Below, one piece after another: positions 48,052-60,882 of a stretch of DNA of 64,000 nucleotides. A program made the position numbers and the translations under genes. The notes under the pieces are model-generated. The model was not told the origin of the DNA and ran no database searches. It was given only the letters and a program-made list of their open reading frames with translations. Position 1 is the stretch's first letter, and each line of letters starts with the position of its first letter. Source of the stretch: Liolophura sinensis (lineage: Eukaryota > Mollusca > Polyplacophora > Chitonida > Chitonidae); assembly GCF_032854445.1 (NCBI RefSeq), contig NC_088303.1, positions 34,761,265 through 34,825,264 on the forward strand, written 5' to 3'.

Positions 48052-48420
48052 GATAAAAGCGGTACCTTGATTCAAGCTTGCGACTTCAAAAGTTACTGAT
48101 AACTATGGATTACAAATGTCTGAATTTTCAATAAGATTTTTTTCATAAAATTAAAAACTTCAGTCATTGCGATGACCCTAGATGAAAGCCAAACAGCATA
48201 AACGGGCTTTCTGTGATAGTATTCATTTGTGATAAAAACGATACTTTGATTTGAACTCGCAACTTCATAAGTCAGTGATAAGAGCACGGGTGCAAATTTC
48301 TAAATTTTTAATAAGACTTTTTTTCTCCTTTTCAGTTATCATAAAATAAAACACTTAAGTCAATGTAAGGCTCAAAGTGGCAAAAACGGCTTTCTGTAAT
48401 CGTATTTATTGATTTGACTA
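48052..48420 (-). repeat. Tandem duplication, about 180-bp unit, tRNA-like motif
   Basis: Two units starting at GATAAAAGCG (48052) and GATAAAAACG (48231). Each carries a complement of a B-box-like motif (GATTTGAACTCGC at 48248-48260), so it may be a tandem SINE-like element. A third remnant is near 48820. Confidence 0.6.
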
Positions 48421-48899
48421 CATTGTTTAGTCTTGTTGTTTCAGCACTGAAATATAAACACAGGCATAAATAAAAAAAGTATTTAGCGCCTCACATAGGA
48501 CTAAACTTAAGTGATCTGTCCGTTCTAGCGGCCAGGCTAATGGGAGTGCGAAACCACCTGGTCGTGACGAACCTCTGGAACGAAAAGAGCATGAACCACA
48601 TTGGCCATGGCCTAGGAAACTTTGGAAAAAAGACAATAGTGAACAGAATACAAGAACAAAATATAACTGAAATCACAGATTGAAAGTCTATCAAGTATTC
48701 AACTGTAGGTCCAATAAAACACTATATGCACTGAACATGCATCACCTCGTGTTATGTAGATTTAGACATACGTGTACATGAAACATAGCCCCGAGGGATT
48801 CGAACTAACTTACTTTCTTCTATGTAAGTATTAAGCCTAGATGAAAGCCAATGTTCATTCATTTATAACCTCAGAGTTATAAAGGGGTGGGGTGGGTGA

Positions 48900-49105
48900 C
48901 GAGCTTAGTGATGATATAACTCGTCGACGGCGCCCGAGGATCACCTGTCTTGAACCAGTACGAAGTGCAAATCTGTACCTCACATGTCAAGAAAGTGTCA
49001 AAGGCCCATAGTTTACGCCGGCATCTCTGGTTCCTCCACGAATAAAACTAACCGCCATCATATAAGTGAAAAAGTTCTTGAGTGTGGTATTAAACAACAA
49101 TGATG
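48900..49105 (+). mobile_element. SINE family C copy
   Basis: CAAAGGCCCATAGTTTACGC, GGTTCCTCCACGAATAAAAC, TAACCGCCATCATATAAGTG and TTCTTGAGTGTGGTATTAAA. Confidence 0.6.
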
Positions 49106-50346
49106 TATAAATGCAATAGTACATTCTCTACGTTTACCCTCGGGTTATCAACTACACCGACAACGAAAGACAGGCTTTTGTCGTACTGAATGGTGACGCC
49201 CTCCATTACACATGGATGATTACGAAACCCGCTTATCACAAGGGCCGTTAGACAGCCGTTAATCAGCCGCCCCAGATTTTGTTTGCACAAATCATACTAC
49301 ATGTAGATTAAGGCGCTGCTAATGTTAAAAGTCTGATAATCCGGCACACAATAGCTCAGCACACTTGAGATTCTGTGGAGGCGAGGACTGGTGCTGTCAC
49401 TGGGGCACGCACAGTAAATGTACCTGGTATACGATGGCCTGATTTATCAGTGTGAGACACAAGTTTGTTGGTCAAAACTCGGCATAACATGAGTAAGTCA
49501 TAGTGTTTTCATGAGTCCTTTCAGTAAGAGACTCAACTTTTTTTTTTGTTTTATTATTTTTTTGTGTGCTAATTATCAATGTTCTGGCAATTCTATATTT
49601 TAAAAAACAGTGTTTTGGTCGTGTTGTAATTCTGTTTCATAATCTAAATATTTTTGCTTTGAAATACAACCTTGTAGAAAGTAATTCAAGAAAGTATTCT
49701 TTATAGTAGATTGTGTAGTACATGTATTCTGACGTTGGACAAGTGGGCTGTTTCTCTGCAGATTTGTCATTTGTCAATTGCTGGCCCACAAAACTGACCT
49801 GCTGACAATTAGTGTTTGACAGTAGGGCTCTGTACGGCATAATACAACCTACTAGTCTTTTCTGCTATCAGCGCTTCTCCTAGCTTCTCCACCTCGGGCA
49901 CATCTCTATTCACAGCAGGATACCCACCGATTGTGAAAAGACTGATTTTTGAAAGGCCGCAGACCAACAAGTGCTATTGGACCGGATCTGCACAGTCAAG
50001 CATGTCGCGCAAAGCCCCTACTCATCGCCATACAAAAACAACCTGAATCTGGATCCAAGCTCACATTCAGGTTTTCAGGTCATTGGGATAGTTTGAGAAT
50101 ATCGCGCTACCTGCGTTTCCAGAAAGTGGCTACTTTTGCATTCTCATTCCGCTTGTTGTGTGTGTCCACAGTTGTAAGACTTTTCCTAGGCTTGGACGTA
50201 AGGCAGGTAAATAGTAGGCCTACTACTTGAATATCGACTTACTAATAGGGCAGAAAAACTTCAGTCGAGAACAAGCTCGAGAATCGAGCAAATCGGTGGA
50301 GAAAGACACTGTTCCGCGTGATTGGGAAAGGTATTTCAGAACCAAA
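49106..50346 (+). other. 5' flank of the SLC10-like gene
   Basis: No TATA box or repeat recognised. The leader probably lies in about 49850-50346. Confidence 0.4.
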
Positions 50347-51180
50347 ATGGCCAAACTATTATTTGATATCATCTTATTTCTGGCTACCCTTCGGTTCTCG
50401 TCTCAGGAAGAAGCTGTGATTCCAGTACCGATAGCAGATGACGCCATAAGACCGACTTCCGAACCCAATCTGGCGCCGATGCAAGTCACAAATAAGTCCG
50501 ACGTCGCGCCTATGGTGATGACGAAATTTGTGAACGGAATGACGTTAACAATGGCGTCTAATTTTATTCTTGTTTATATGGATTTGCCAACAACAGTAAT
50601 TTTTAATTATTCTCTGGATTGTTCCAAAGCCAACAACGATTATGGCATTCTCTTTTCACTGTCAAACTATTACGTGGCATCAATTTCCAGCTCTCAGCCT
50701 GTATTCATCCGCGACGTCAAGTCCAACTGTCGGCAGCTGGGTGAAGCGTCAGGGGAGGTAAGCGTGACATTGACAGGAATTCTGTTGGGACGCGTGGAGC
50801 TGGAGATTGACGTTTATCCTGGAATGACGCCTTCGCTCTACAACTCGAGTAGAGTGACCTACAATGAAAAGACTACTGACGACAAGAGCTACCAGTATTC
50901 GAAACATTCACCCTCCCTGACTTACATGTATGACGGTTACAACCTGTCCAGATGGGTGGTGCAAGGGTCAAATTCATCATCTCCCGCCAAATTAATGATC
51001 GTCTGCATGAAGAAGCCGACAACACTGGACAGCGTACTGCAGAGCACCATGATGGTGTACTTGGTGTTAGTTATGACAGCCATGGGGTGTAAAACAAAAC
51101 TGGAAGTGTTGAAGCAAGTATTTAGGAGACCGGTGGCGCCGTGCATCGGACTCTTCTGCCAATTCATCATGATGCCAATG
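50347..51180 (+). CDS. SLC10-like exon 1 (signal peptide, ectodomain, first membrane helices)
   Basis: 278 codons, phase 0, donor CCAATG|GTAAGA. The frame continues upstream to 50227 only through a non-ATG codon, so the ATG at 50347 is the start. Confidence 0.92.
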
Positions 51181-53814
51181 GTAAGAACCAGTTTTTGGTC
51201 ACGTGCAAAACAGTTGTAAATAAGGAAGGACACGTAGGAAATTGTGAAGTTTAGCTTGCTGTTATTGTTTGTAGTGGACCCACTTCAACGATGTTCCTCA
51301 GTTGTGAAAAAGGAGGTTCTTCAATGAACTCACTTCATAACTTTTGCCACATGACCAAACCACCAACCTAAACTTTACAACCCCATGATTGGTATAGTCA
51401 CTCGTATCTACATCATATCCACCAACATTGCCACAGATTACAATATTGACACTCGCCTTTCCTCTTGCTCTACTATCAATGTTCGCATAACTGCATGTTA
51501 TGGGTTTCCGCTTAATTTAATTTTCACATTTTTTGACATTCGTTGTTCATTACAGAGGGTGGGCGAGTATAAATTTATGGTCTTCTCTGAAAGTCCGCAT
51601 GCATGGCGATCGAATTTAAGGGCTTTCCTGTACCCCTTCCAGAAGGGAGTTCTCCGGCCCTCTAAAAGGGAAGCAAAACTCATGAACAGCAGAGCCCTCT
51701 TCCTGCTTGAATAGCAATATGCGTTATCATTATACGTGATTGTTGAAATCACTAGTAGTGTTATTCATATAAGTAGAGTACACTGCTGTTTCATGAGTTG
51801 CATGGTTTGTTTCCCTTTGTAGAGGACCGGACATCCGCATTGGCGAAAATCAATACACATATTTTCTATTTATTACACAAACCGTTTAAGTCATGAGGGG
51901 TTTTGTTTTCCACCAATGATTCACTTCATCCGCTGTTTTGTCCGAAAAGAAAGCTCTTCAATGAAATGACGTCACGATTTCTGCTACGTTATCAAAACAA
52001 CACATGTGATGTTGTATTTCAGATCGCCTATGTTCTGACCCTTGTCATTCCATTCCCTACCCCCGGGATGGCTCTGGGGTTCTTCGCCTGTGGCTGTGCC
52101 CCTGGGGGTGGGGGCAGTAACCTGTGGTCGTACCTGCTGGGAGGGGATGTCTCTCTTTCCGCCGCGATGACGACAATCAGTAACATCGCCGCTGTGGGTA
52201 AGTCTTTGTAATATGACAGTTTTCCCGGCTGGGTGGATACCTAGTGAACTGAATCAACCCAGGCCGTGCGTTCTTTGATTCTTTTCTGCAATAAGTAATT
52301 GTTTCTCTAAGATTACAGCAGAAAATATTTACACAGCGTGGAGCCGGAAAATGGTCCCCATGAAGCATTGTAGGCCAATTATGCCGTACTCAAAACGTTT
52401 TCACATGTATGACGATGAGATTTAATGGTATAGAAAGCCAGGACCAGCCCGAGAGATATCAGCGCAAAAATATCCCACGATTTGCCTGACAAACCTCGTG
52501 CGGGAGTTGGATTCGAACATTTACCCTCATTGATCATGGACAGCTCGTCTTCTCGTACAATCCATTTCACGACTGGGCCGATATCAGAAACTAGAACCAA
52601 TTAACTTTTAAGGGCAACTCGATGCAATATTGAAACACATTCTTCAGCCATTCTCTGCTGTGATTGCACATATCAGAGACTGAACTGTGGTTCGTGAATT
52701 ATGGGTAAGGGTTAGCCAGGAAGGAATGTATAATGTAACTCTAAACAAATATGTTAAACTTAACACATTAACATTATGTTATGTGAGCAATGATACAACA
52801 GATTATGTTACAGCAACAATGCAATGCAATGTTGCACCAACAAAAAAATTTTATTTGGAAAACGCTAAAATCGGTACTATAGTCGATTTTGCCTTCACTC
52901 AGAAAGCATAGCATTCGGTCAATTTAACAGATGAGTTTTTTGAATTTCGCAGCAAGAAAGTTCATCTTGTGGTGATTTTCAGGTTTATGGCTTTGGGTTG
53001 GATTAAAGGTAAACAAAAGGATCCGCAGTGTAAACGTAATAATGTGAAAAGCTCATGTTAAAACAACCCCTTTGTTAAGATATTCTTGAATTGTCCACAC
53101 ATCAAAAAGTTTACATGTTGTTTACTTTTAACAATCCCGCTCATTTTGTTTTCAGGAGTATTTCCGTTGTGGATATTCACACTAGGTCGCGTGGTTTTGT
53201 CCGACCAATCAGATTTGAAAATTCCATATCTGAACATGATTGTCTCCCTTCTGATGGTGGCCATTCCGCTGGCGATCGGAGCGATCCTGAACCACAAAAA
53301 ACACGCGTTTACCAAGAAAATGCTGCGATATCTCATCCCGATTGTGGTGGTTTTGACCATTGTGTTCATAGCCTTGGCCATGTACGTCAATTTTTACATG
53401 TTCAGACTGATAGAGCCGATACTGATATTGGCCGGAGCGCTGTTGCCTTACATAGGGTACGTCCTAGCCGGGCTCTTGGCTTTGGTCTTCAGACAAAGTC
53501 GAAAGTTCTGTATTACCATAGCCATAGAGACAGGCATCCAAAACGCGACCATCGCCTTCATCCTCGTCATGTTCTCCTTCCCTCCTCCCGACAATGTGAT
53601 AGCCGCCACTCCCGCCATCGCCTCCTCCAGTATGACAGGGATTCCCCTGATAATCATAGCAGCCATATATCATTCGTACTTACGCTGCTGCAAGAAAAAA
53701 AGGGATGAAAATTCGGACGACGAGAAAGAGAAAAAACACCAAGAGGTAAAGAAAGAAATGGGTAAGTCCAGTGAGAAAGAGGCCATGTTAGAAGAGAAAG
53801 TTTCCTCAGTGTAA
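50347..53814 (+). CDS. SLC10-family sodium/bile-acid-cotransporter-like protein (555 aa)
   Basis: Exons are 50347..51180, 52023..52197 and 53156..53814, totalling 1668 nt. Start chosen at ACCAAAATGG (A at -3, G at +4), which opens a signal peptide (MAKLLFDIILFLATLRFSSQ). Residues about 21-225 form an extracellular domain with sequons at N49, N87, N166, N199 and N209. The BASS/SLC10 membrane fold follows: Gln272 in the LFCQFIMMP segment, GCAPGGGGSN (S310, N311) and DVSLSAAMT (to T328). Later comes ETGIQN (E461, Q465), all sodium-site positions known from bile-acid transporters. A long lysine/glutamate-rich cytosolic tail starts near residue 513. The long N-terminal ectodomain is like SLC10A3/SLC10A5 rather than NTCP or ASBT. 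The substrate cannot be inferred; sodium coupling is plausible because the site residues are kept. Confidence 0.93.
52023..52197 (+). CDS. SLC10-like exon 2 (GG..SN and DV.LS..MT motifs)
   Basis: 175 nt, acceptor GTATTTCAG, donor TGG|GTAAGT, ending in phase 1. Carries the most conserved SLC10 stretch, including the paired sodium-binding loops. Confidence 0.93.
52380..52595 (-). mobile_element. tRNA-derived SINE in SLC10-like intron 2
   Basis: On the minus strand a near-perfect B box (GTTCGAATCC, around 52510), an A-box-like TCGGCCCAGTCG at the right end, and a family-A-like ATGCCGTACTCAAAACG end at the left. Confidence 0.6.
53156..53814 (+). CDS. SLC10-like exon 3 (ETGIQN motif, remaining helices, charged tail)
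   Basis: Acceptor TTTTCAG; the split glycine codon is restored (G+GA). Encodes the remaining helices, ETGIQN, and about 40 residues of a Lys/Glu-rich cytoplasmic tail ending VSSV. Confidence 0.92.
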
Positions 53815-54646
53815 AATACCTAGATATCTGGAACAAAAGAAACAAGAACAACGTTCATTCGTCACGTGACCGAATGCTTTGACGATGTGACGAGGCACTC
53901 CATGTTGATAAAAAATCCCTGCAGTCAGCCAATATTTAAGAACGTTGAGGAGGTCATGTAGGTGTAAAACTTTGAACTCGTTGTGCTATAAGTCCATTTG
54001 ATTTGCATAATATACAATATGAGAATAGCGCGCCTATAAGCGCACTTAAAAGTCGGTCTAAGCGGTGTAATCTTTTGTTCTTTTGTGTAGTACGTCACGT
54101 ACTGCTTCTGTATAGTTGTATTTCATGCACAAGCTCTGCAGCGTCACAGCACAAAACGATGACGTGTTTCTACGCAGCCTGAAGCGCAATTATTTAGGCA
54201 GGAAATGTCCACCATTGGTTTGACAATGAAAGGTGTTACGCACTTGGTAATACTTGGCATACTTTGCCCTGTATTCACGTATTGTACGAACTATTTGTGT
54301 CAATCTTGACTGATGTTCAATATACCCATAACCCATAAATATGCGTTTATTCTACAGACACCGCCTGATCACGTTACAGGCGCATTCACTGTGCTCTTTG
54401 ACCATTCAACAAAATGCAAAAATGAGACCATTCTGTCGATTTTATTTTTGAATGGTACAAAATATATGACACAGACCTTGTTCTTCTTTCATTCAACTTG
54501 TTGGTATAGGACAAATTAGCATTATGTGAACACATTTGAGCCTTACCTTGAATAGAAACCTGCAAAATATTCGTGAAAGTTATCTGAAATCCTTTGGCTG
54601 GCTTGTGTTTATGTATCTTTCGTCTTAGAAACATAATTTTAATTGT

Positions 54647-54652
54647 AATAAA
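54647..54652 (+). promoter_or_regulatory. Possible polyadenylation signal of the SLC10-like gene
   Basis: AATAAA about 830 bp after the stop codon; the first canonical hexamer I see downstream. Confidence 0.35.
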
Positions 54653-55104
54653 ATCTGTACTGCGAAACGACGTGCTCAACAGTTGACGAGGCGTGTAAAA
54701 CTGTTAAGTGTTATGATCATGACTGGTGTCATTTTTAAAAATAGAAATTATTTTCTTATGACATTGATGGAAGTGTATAATCCATCATCAGTATTATATA
54801 GTATTCTTTGAGATCCTGATTTCATTTCGTTGTTTATACTCTTCATGTGAATTGTCAAAGCATCATTGTACACAGTATTTCCATCGAGTATCCGCGTAGA
54901 ACGGTAACCCCATACAGTATTAAAATAATCAGTGATTTGTTTTTTTCTGAAAGTCTGTGCAGAATATCCATGCACTTTTGTTATTTGTTATATGTTTATA
55001 TAAGCACAAGTATTAACTTACCTAAATACTGAGCATATATTCTCTATATGCCTACCCGAATCCGAGAAACTAAATGGATTCCCTTATAGATGTGTATGAA
55101 TTGT

Positions 55105-56250
55105 GTATCAAATGTGTATTTGATACAATGTCCATGCTATTGTGTACCTGTGACATGTATTATCGATAGCCTTTTATACATCTGATACAATGTCCATGCT
55201 ATTGTGTACCTGTGACATGTATTATCGATAGCCTTTTATACATCTGATACAATGTCCATGCTATTGTGTACCTGTGACATGTATTATCGATAGCCTTTTA
55301 TACATCTGATACAATGTCCATGTTATTGTGTACCTGTGACATGTAGTATCGATAACCGTATATACATCTGATACAATATCCATGCTATTGTGTACCTGTG
55401 ACATGTATTATCGACAACCGTATATACATCCGATACAATGTCCATGCTATTGTGTACCTGTGACATGTATTATCGATAACCTTATATACATCTGATACAA
55501 TGTCCATGTTATTGTGTACCTGTGACATGTAGTATCGATAACCGTATATACATCTGATACAATATCCATGCTATTGTGTACCTGTGACATGTATTATCGA
55601 CAACCGCATATACATCCGATACAATGTCCATGCTATTGTGTACCAGTGACATGTATTATCGATAACCTTATATACATCTGATACAATATCCATGCTATTG
55701 TGTACCTGTGACATGTATTATCGACAACCGTATATACATCCGATACAACGTCCATGCTATTGTGTACCTGTGACATGTAGTATCGATAACCGTATATACA
55801 TCTGGTACAATGTCCATGCTACTGTGTACCTGTGACATGTATCATCGATAACCTTATATACATCTGATACAATGTCCATGTTATTGTGTACCTGTGACAT
55901 GTAGTATCGATAACCGTATATACATCTGATACAATATCCATGCTATTGTGTACCTGTGACATGTATTATCGACAACCGCATATACATCCGATACAATGTC
56001 CATGCTATTGTGTACCAGTGACATGTATTATCGATAACCGTATATACATCTGATACAATGTCCACGCTATTGTGTACCTGTGACATGTATTATCGATAAT
56101 CTTATATGCAGCTGTGATACAATGTCCATGCTATTGTGTACTTGTGACATGTATTATCGATAACCCTATATACAGCTGTGATACAATGTCCATGCTATTG
56201 TGTACCTGTGACATGTATTATCGATAACCTTATATAAATATTATCTCGAT
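55105..56250. repeat. Minisatellite, 62-bp unit, about 18 copies
   Basis: Unit ATACAATGTCCATGCTATTG, TGTACCTGTGACATGTATTA, TCGATAACCGTATATACATC, TG. A variant unit (CATGTTATTG) recurs at 55321, 55507 and 55879, steps of 186 and 372 bp, so three-unit higher-order repeats exist. Confidence 0.94.
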
Positions 56251-56307
56251 AATCTCATGCATCTTAGAAACATCTAATAAAACATCTTTTTACCTGTTTC
56301 TTACTCC

Positions 56308-56475
56308 TGTGTCGATCGTACATGGGAAGCTCTGCCATCAACCTGCGGATGGTCGTGAGTTTCGCATGGGCTCTATACCCGGTTGCCTCTCACCGTAATG
56401 CTGGCCGCCGTCGTATAAGTGAAATATTTCTCAGTACGGTAAAAAAATGCAATCATATGAATAGATGAATAAATG
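56308..56475 (+). mobile_element. SINE family A, 3' part
   Basis: ACATGGGAAGCTCTGCCATC, GCTGGCCGCCGTCGTATAAG and an ATGAATAGATGAATAAAT-like tail. Confidence 0.8.
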
Positions 56476-57199
56476 TTTCTTCTGTGTCAGTTCAAGCTGA
56501 GCACAGGGCGTCATAGTGATGGGCTACGTCTATTATGCGTCATTCATGGTCATGGCTATCTCATTTCTGACTCTGACGTGACCAAACGAAATGTGAAACT
56601 TCCGCATTCTTCTGTTGTGAATGGGGCGAGTTTCGATCTCTTTTCAGAACTGTTCTCATAAAAACTGTCTGATCGTGGAGAATAACGATTTGTGAAATGA
56701 AACCACGAGCTTCGAAGAATCTTTAACACTGTCAAAGGATGTCTCACGAATGAACTTTCTTGAAAATCTAGCAATGAGCAGTGGTTGTAAGCTGGTAAAA
56801 CCGCAACTTTTTGACGGCGTTCCGTCCGACATTTTACCCTTTGCATTCCTAAGGTGAAACTTGATAGTAGGCTACCTTGGCAACCGACCTATCAAGTAGA
56901 CTTTACAATCCGGCGGATCGGGCTGCTTGTCACAGTGTTGTGTGTTGTGGTGTGCGGCAGTAACTTACCTCACCAAGTACATGTCAAACTTCCTGACTTA
57001 AACAATTCATGTTATGCGAAATCAGCTTTCGACGTGAATTTAATTCAAAATGATAGGACTGACATGCACGTGAACACGAGTCTATCCGAGACCAAATCTC
57101 GCTTTGAAGGACCTTTTCGCCCTACATGACTGATATGCTCAGTTTTACTTCTCTCACTTAGTGATTTTAATAACCTCTTGAATAACATTAACTGCATTT

Positions 57200-57480
57200 T
57201 TTTTTGAAAAATGATCTTCTAATCGAAAGTATATACATTTGGCCATGCCATATTTATGCCCATGGAAAAACCACCGACTTTTGACAAACTTTGCGATCAC
57301 GTATGGACACCATATAGATGGAAGGCAAGTGACGTACATGACACTGTGCAAATGGTCAAACGAGCGTCGATGACTGCTAACAGCGAGATCTACAAATTCC
57401 CTGTTCATGAATCCGCACCTCGAATGTCCTAACGGTGAAAGCGAAGCACACCATAACCACTCGGCCACGAACCGCTCCCG
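57200..57480 (-). mobile_element. SINE with tRNA-Ser-like head (family C body)
   Basis: On the minus strand the head reads GTGGCCGAGTGGTTATGGTG with a B-box-like GGATTCATGAA, and the body has AAAGTCGGTGGTTTTTCCAT. Confidence 0.55.
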
Positions 57481-58756
57481 TCAAATCAACCATTCATACA
57501 GTGGCCTACTTAGATGTTTACTTGTGCCATAACCTCTGTGTTTACATACTTGGCTTAAGTGAACATACAAATCTTTGCTTACTTATATCAAGAACCCCAC
57601 TAGGCGAGGTGTGGTAGACGTAGTGAACCGAATACTATGCCTCACTATTACCCTCTTACAGAATGTTACAAAACATGTAGGGCAACAAGAACTCTGGGCT
57701 AAGAATCGTGATCGTCTGAAACCCCAGGGGGAACACACGATCAGACGGGACAAGGTCACTGTTTGTATAATAGTACTGCTTCTTGTGCAAAACTAAAACT
57801 AAAATAAAATGCATCATATATCGTGAAAGTATACTTCCGTGGGCATCCGCCGTGGCTAATAAACGACATAAAACAGTTTCCACGCCGAATACCTATCATT
57901 TACTGTGAAATATTTTATTTGTGATGTATATTAGCAATCTTGTTTGAGTAATAAGAAAGTTCAAACGGTGTTTAACGTTGAACTGCATGACTCGGACGTA
58001 TTCCAATACTCATATATTAAACCCATACATTCTAAAAACTAATCAGTGATCTGATAAATTTAACATAACATGTTTTATGTTTTTTAAGTGATGCTAGAAT
58101 CTAGACTTCTTACTACGTTGCTATTATTGACGACATAACATCCCGTCACCACAATACAAGTATTCCGTTGGAATAACAACACACGCATATCATGCATACA
58201 TAACATAACCGCTCGAAGCGAATTCTGTTACTATGTTCTGCCATCACTCAAAACGTGAGTGTATATGTATGCAAAGGAAGTCTGGTTCATGTAGACTCAG
58301 GGAAACCAGCGCATGCGCCTGACGGCATCTGCACGCGATTTACGGCTGGGACTGGATTTGAACAACTGCGCAATTTGCCAAAGGTTCCTTTCTCTCGACG
58401 AAAAACGACGCATATAACTGGGCCAGGGATGATGTAGATATTAACAGTTAAAGAAAGCATTCACATTTTCAAATTTAATTACATACCTAAAAGTTTAAAA
58501 AAACTATGAGTAAAAATCCTGGTAGATGTCTTTTCCTTTCAGTACATAAATACATTAGTAACTCTCCCCCTGATTAATAATTTCACATCTGTGTCCTTGT
58601 GTTCATTCGTCTTTATATACATTTCTTTTTCCACAATCCACAATCCAGGATTAAGCCTGTACGTGAAAATGCAAGCGGTCTATAAACCTAGTTTTTGACC
58701 TTCGCAGTTCGTCCTTGTACATTGGAACAGTAGAGCTATATTAGTCTATGCATGGA
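57481..58756. other. Non-coding stretch, nothing recognised
   Basis: Small open frames only. No domain, repeat family or RNA gene recognised. Confidence 0.4.
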
Positions 58757-58925
58757 TTTATTTATTTATTTGATTGGTGTTTTACGCCGTACTCAAAAAT
58801 ATTTCACTTATCCGACGGCGGCCAGCATTATGGTGGGAGGAAACCCACGACCATCCGCAGATTGCTGGCAGACCTTCCCACATACGGCCGGAGAGGAAGC
58901 CAGCATAAGCGGGAGTCTTTGGATG
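58757..58925 (-). mobile_element. SINE family A, partial minus copy
   Basis: TTATTTATTTATTTGATTGG, GCCGTACTCAAAAATATTTC, ATTATGGTGGGAGGAAACCC and GGCCGGAGAGGAAGCCAGCA. Ends before the head. Confidence 0.85.
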
Positions 58926-59404
58926 GAGGCGCATCAGATACAATGTTTGACCCATATAAACTACTCAACCACGAAGGATTATATGATTTACTTATCTTCA
59001 ACAAACTAACCCACTGGCCGCATGCACTGACCTGTAAAACACTTGTTTGTTTGTCAGTCATGAATCAAGTCACTCATAGAGAAGCCAGGCTTCACTCAAG
59101 TCTCCTTACTGTTTAGTGTCCTGAATGGACAGTCAATCTGCGCCTGAAATGTAACTACTGTTGTTAGCTCAGGTTACAACTAACGAATAACAAAACCAAT
59201 CCATCATCTAATACGCAGAAGGTTCGTATTTGAGTGAAATATATCGTGTTTACCCTTATATAAAAGTAGGCCAAATTTAGATTTTTTGTACGTATCGTTT
59301 CCATCAATGCTTCCCAACAGCGCCATTGTATGTAGACCTTTAATGCCTCTCGAAAATTCTATCCATACCTCCCAACAGTGTCATTGAATGTAGGCCTTTA
59401 ATAC

Positions 59405-59590
59405 ATCTCACTCAAGAATATTTCACTATATGACAGCGGCCAGCATTGTTGTGGAAGAAAACCTGACAGATCCCGGGCGAAACCCACGAACATGGACTGG
59501 ACTTGAACTCATAGCGACCGCACTGGTAAGAGGCATCACTGTCATAGCGCCACACTGGCACGTAACCACCCCTGCCATACAGGCCCCTGG
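59405..59590 (-). mobile_element. SINE family A, internally deleted minus copy
   Basis: CACTCAAGAATATTTCACTA, GGCCAGCATTGTTGTGGAAG, TGGACTTGAACTCATAGCGA and ACCACCCCTGCCATACAGGC. Confidence 0.8.
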
Positions 59591-59786
59591 TGGTGTCCAA
59601 TGATAATTTTTGTGTTGAATTTTGTCTGTTTTGCACGGATATATGTGAAAACTTTGTCTACGGTTATACCACTCACCGATCTATAGGCTATATATGGCGA
59701 TAAAATACTATATCATATTTTGATACAACATTATAAAAATAAAAGGTAGACTGAATCTTGATTTGTTGTACAAAAAAGTACAATAT

Positions 59787-59787
<1 letters not shown>

Positions 59788-59853
<66 letters not shown>

Positions 59854-59882
59854 ATATACAGTATATATATGTATATATATAT
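59788..59882. repeat. (TA)n microsatellite, about 95 bp
   Basis: TA run with a few TTT and CAG/GTG interruptions. Confidence 0.93.
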
Positions 59883-60452
59883 TTCTGAGTTGAAATTGAC
59901 AAATTTCCTACATAAATACAAAGGAAAATCAATGTGTTCGTGATACGTTGAGCTTTATATTAATAATACTATAGTGTGGGCGGGTTACAGAAAGGTCACA
60001 ACCGCCAGTAACAGTACAAACAGCCCCGGATATATACCAAAATGTGACCCTATGCTCGCGATATGGCGTCATGACATGGACACCAATGAGTGTGGTATAA
60101 AACAGATAATATACAGGGGCTACAGCTCTCTATATACTGACACATGCGCTACAAAAGTCTCATCGACGGCAGAAGTAGGCTACGCCAACCTCGAGAACAA
60201 CTTTTCCACATCCCTTTACAGTCTATACACTCGGAAGACATATGGCGTTGCTGGGGGTGATGTTGTTGTTCATATCAATGAGTACTAAAATTTAATAAAT
60301 AGATTAACCTACTGATGATCTCAACATACATAACCTTCTTGTGGCACGTCTGTTTGGGCTAATAAACTAGGTTAGACCTAGCCAATCCTTTCCGCTCAAC
60401 TTTCTGCAGCACTCGTGTCCTGGATCGTAGTTTTGCCCAAGCCATACATTCA

Positions 60453-60665
60453 TTTTATTTATCTATTTATTTATTTGATTGGTGTTTTACGCCATACTCA
60501 AGAATATTTCACTTATACGACGGTGGCCAGCATTAAAGTGGGTGGAAACCGAGCAGAGCCCGGAGGAACACACGACCATCTGCAAGTAGCTCGCAAACCT
60601 TCCCATGTATGGCCGGACAGAAAGCCGGCATGCATGAGCTGGACCTAGGAGCCTCTCATACCATA
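60453..60665 (-). mobile_element. SINE family A, minus copy downstream of the minus-strand gene
   Basis: ATTTATTTATTTGATTGGTG, CGCCATACTCAAGAATATTT, GGTGGAAACCGAGCAGAGCC and ATGAGCTGGACCTAGGAGCC. Confidence 0.85.
60454..60475 (-). promoter_or_regulatory. SINE-tail AATAAA cluster, candidate poly(A) signal
   Basis: TTTATT on the + strand at 60454, 60466 and 60470 gives AATAAA on the minus strand, about 410-430 bp after the stop of the minus-strand gene. No nearer hexamer was seen. Confidence 0.3.
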
Positions 60666-60882
60666 CATACAAGCTACTGATCTACCCACATACCCTGTAT
60701 TATGGCAGGGTGGGACATCATAAACACAGTTTTGATACAAACATACAACAGATATAAGCACTAAAACGCAAGCCAGCACGAGCAGGCTGGCAGGAGATCC
60801 GAGCTCTGCGATGGCCCTGCACATCTGAGCGCGCTCTTTAAAAATCAGCACTTATCATGTATTGTTTTCACATCTTACATCC

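Noticed and set aside
50227..50346. N-terminal extension of the SLC10-like protein
   Set aside because: It would need a TTG start; the ATG at 50347 has a strong context and opens a signal peptide.
57386..57475. tRNA-Ser gene on the minus strand
   Set aside because: A-box-like sequence is good, but the B box is degraded and it continues into a SINE body; a SINE head, not a functional tRNA.
60645..60851. Small minus-strand frame with one predicted membrane segment
   Set aside because: It overlaps a SINE head and lies after the stop of the minus-strand gene, in its likely 3' UTR.
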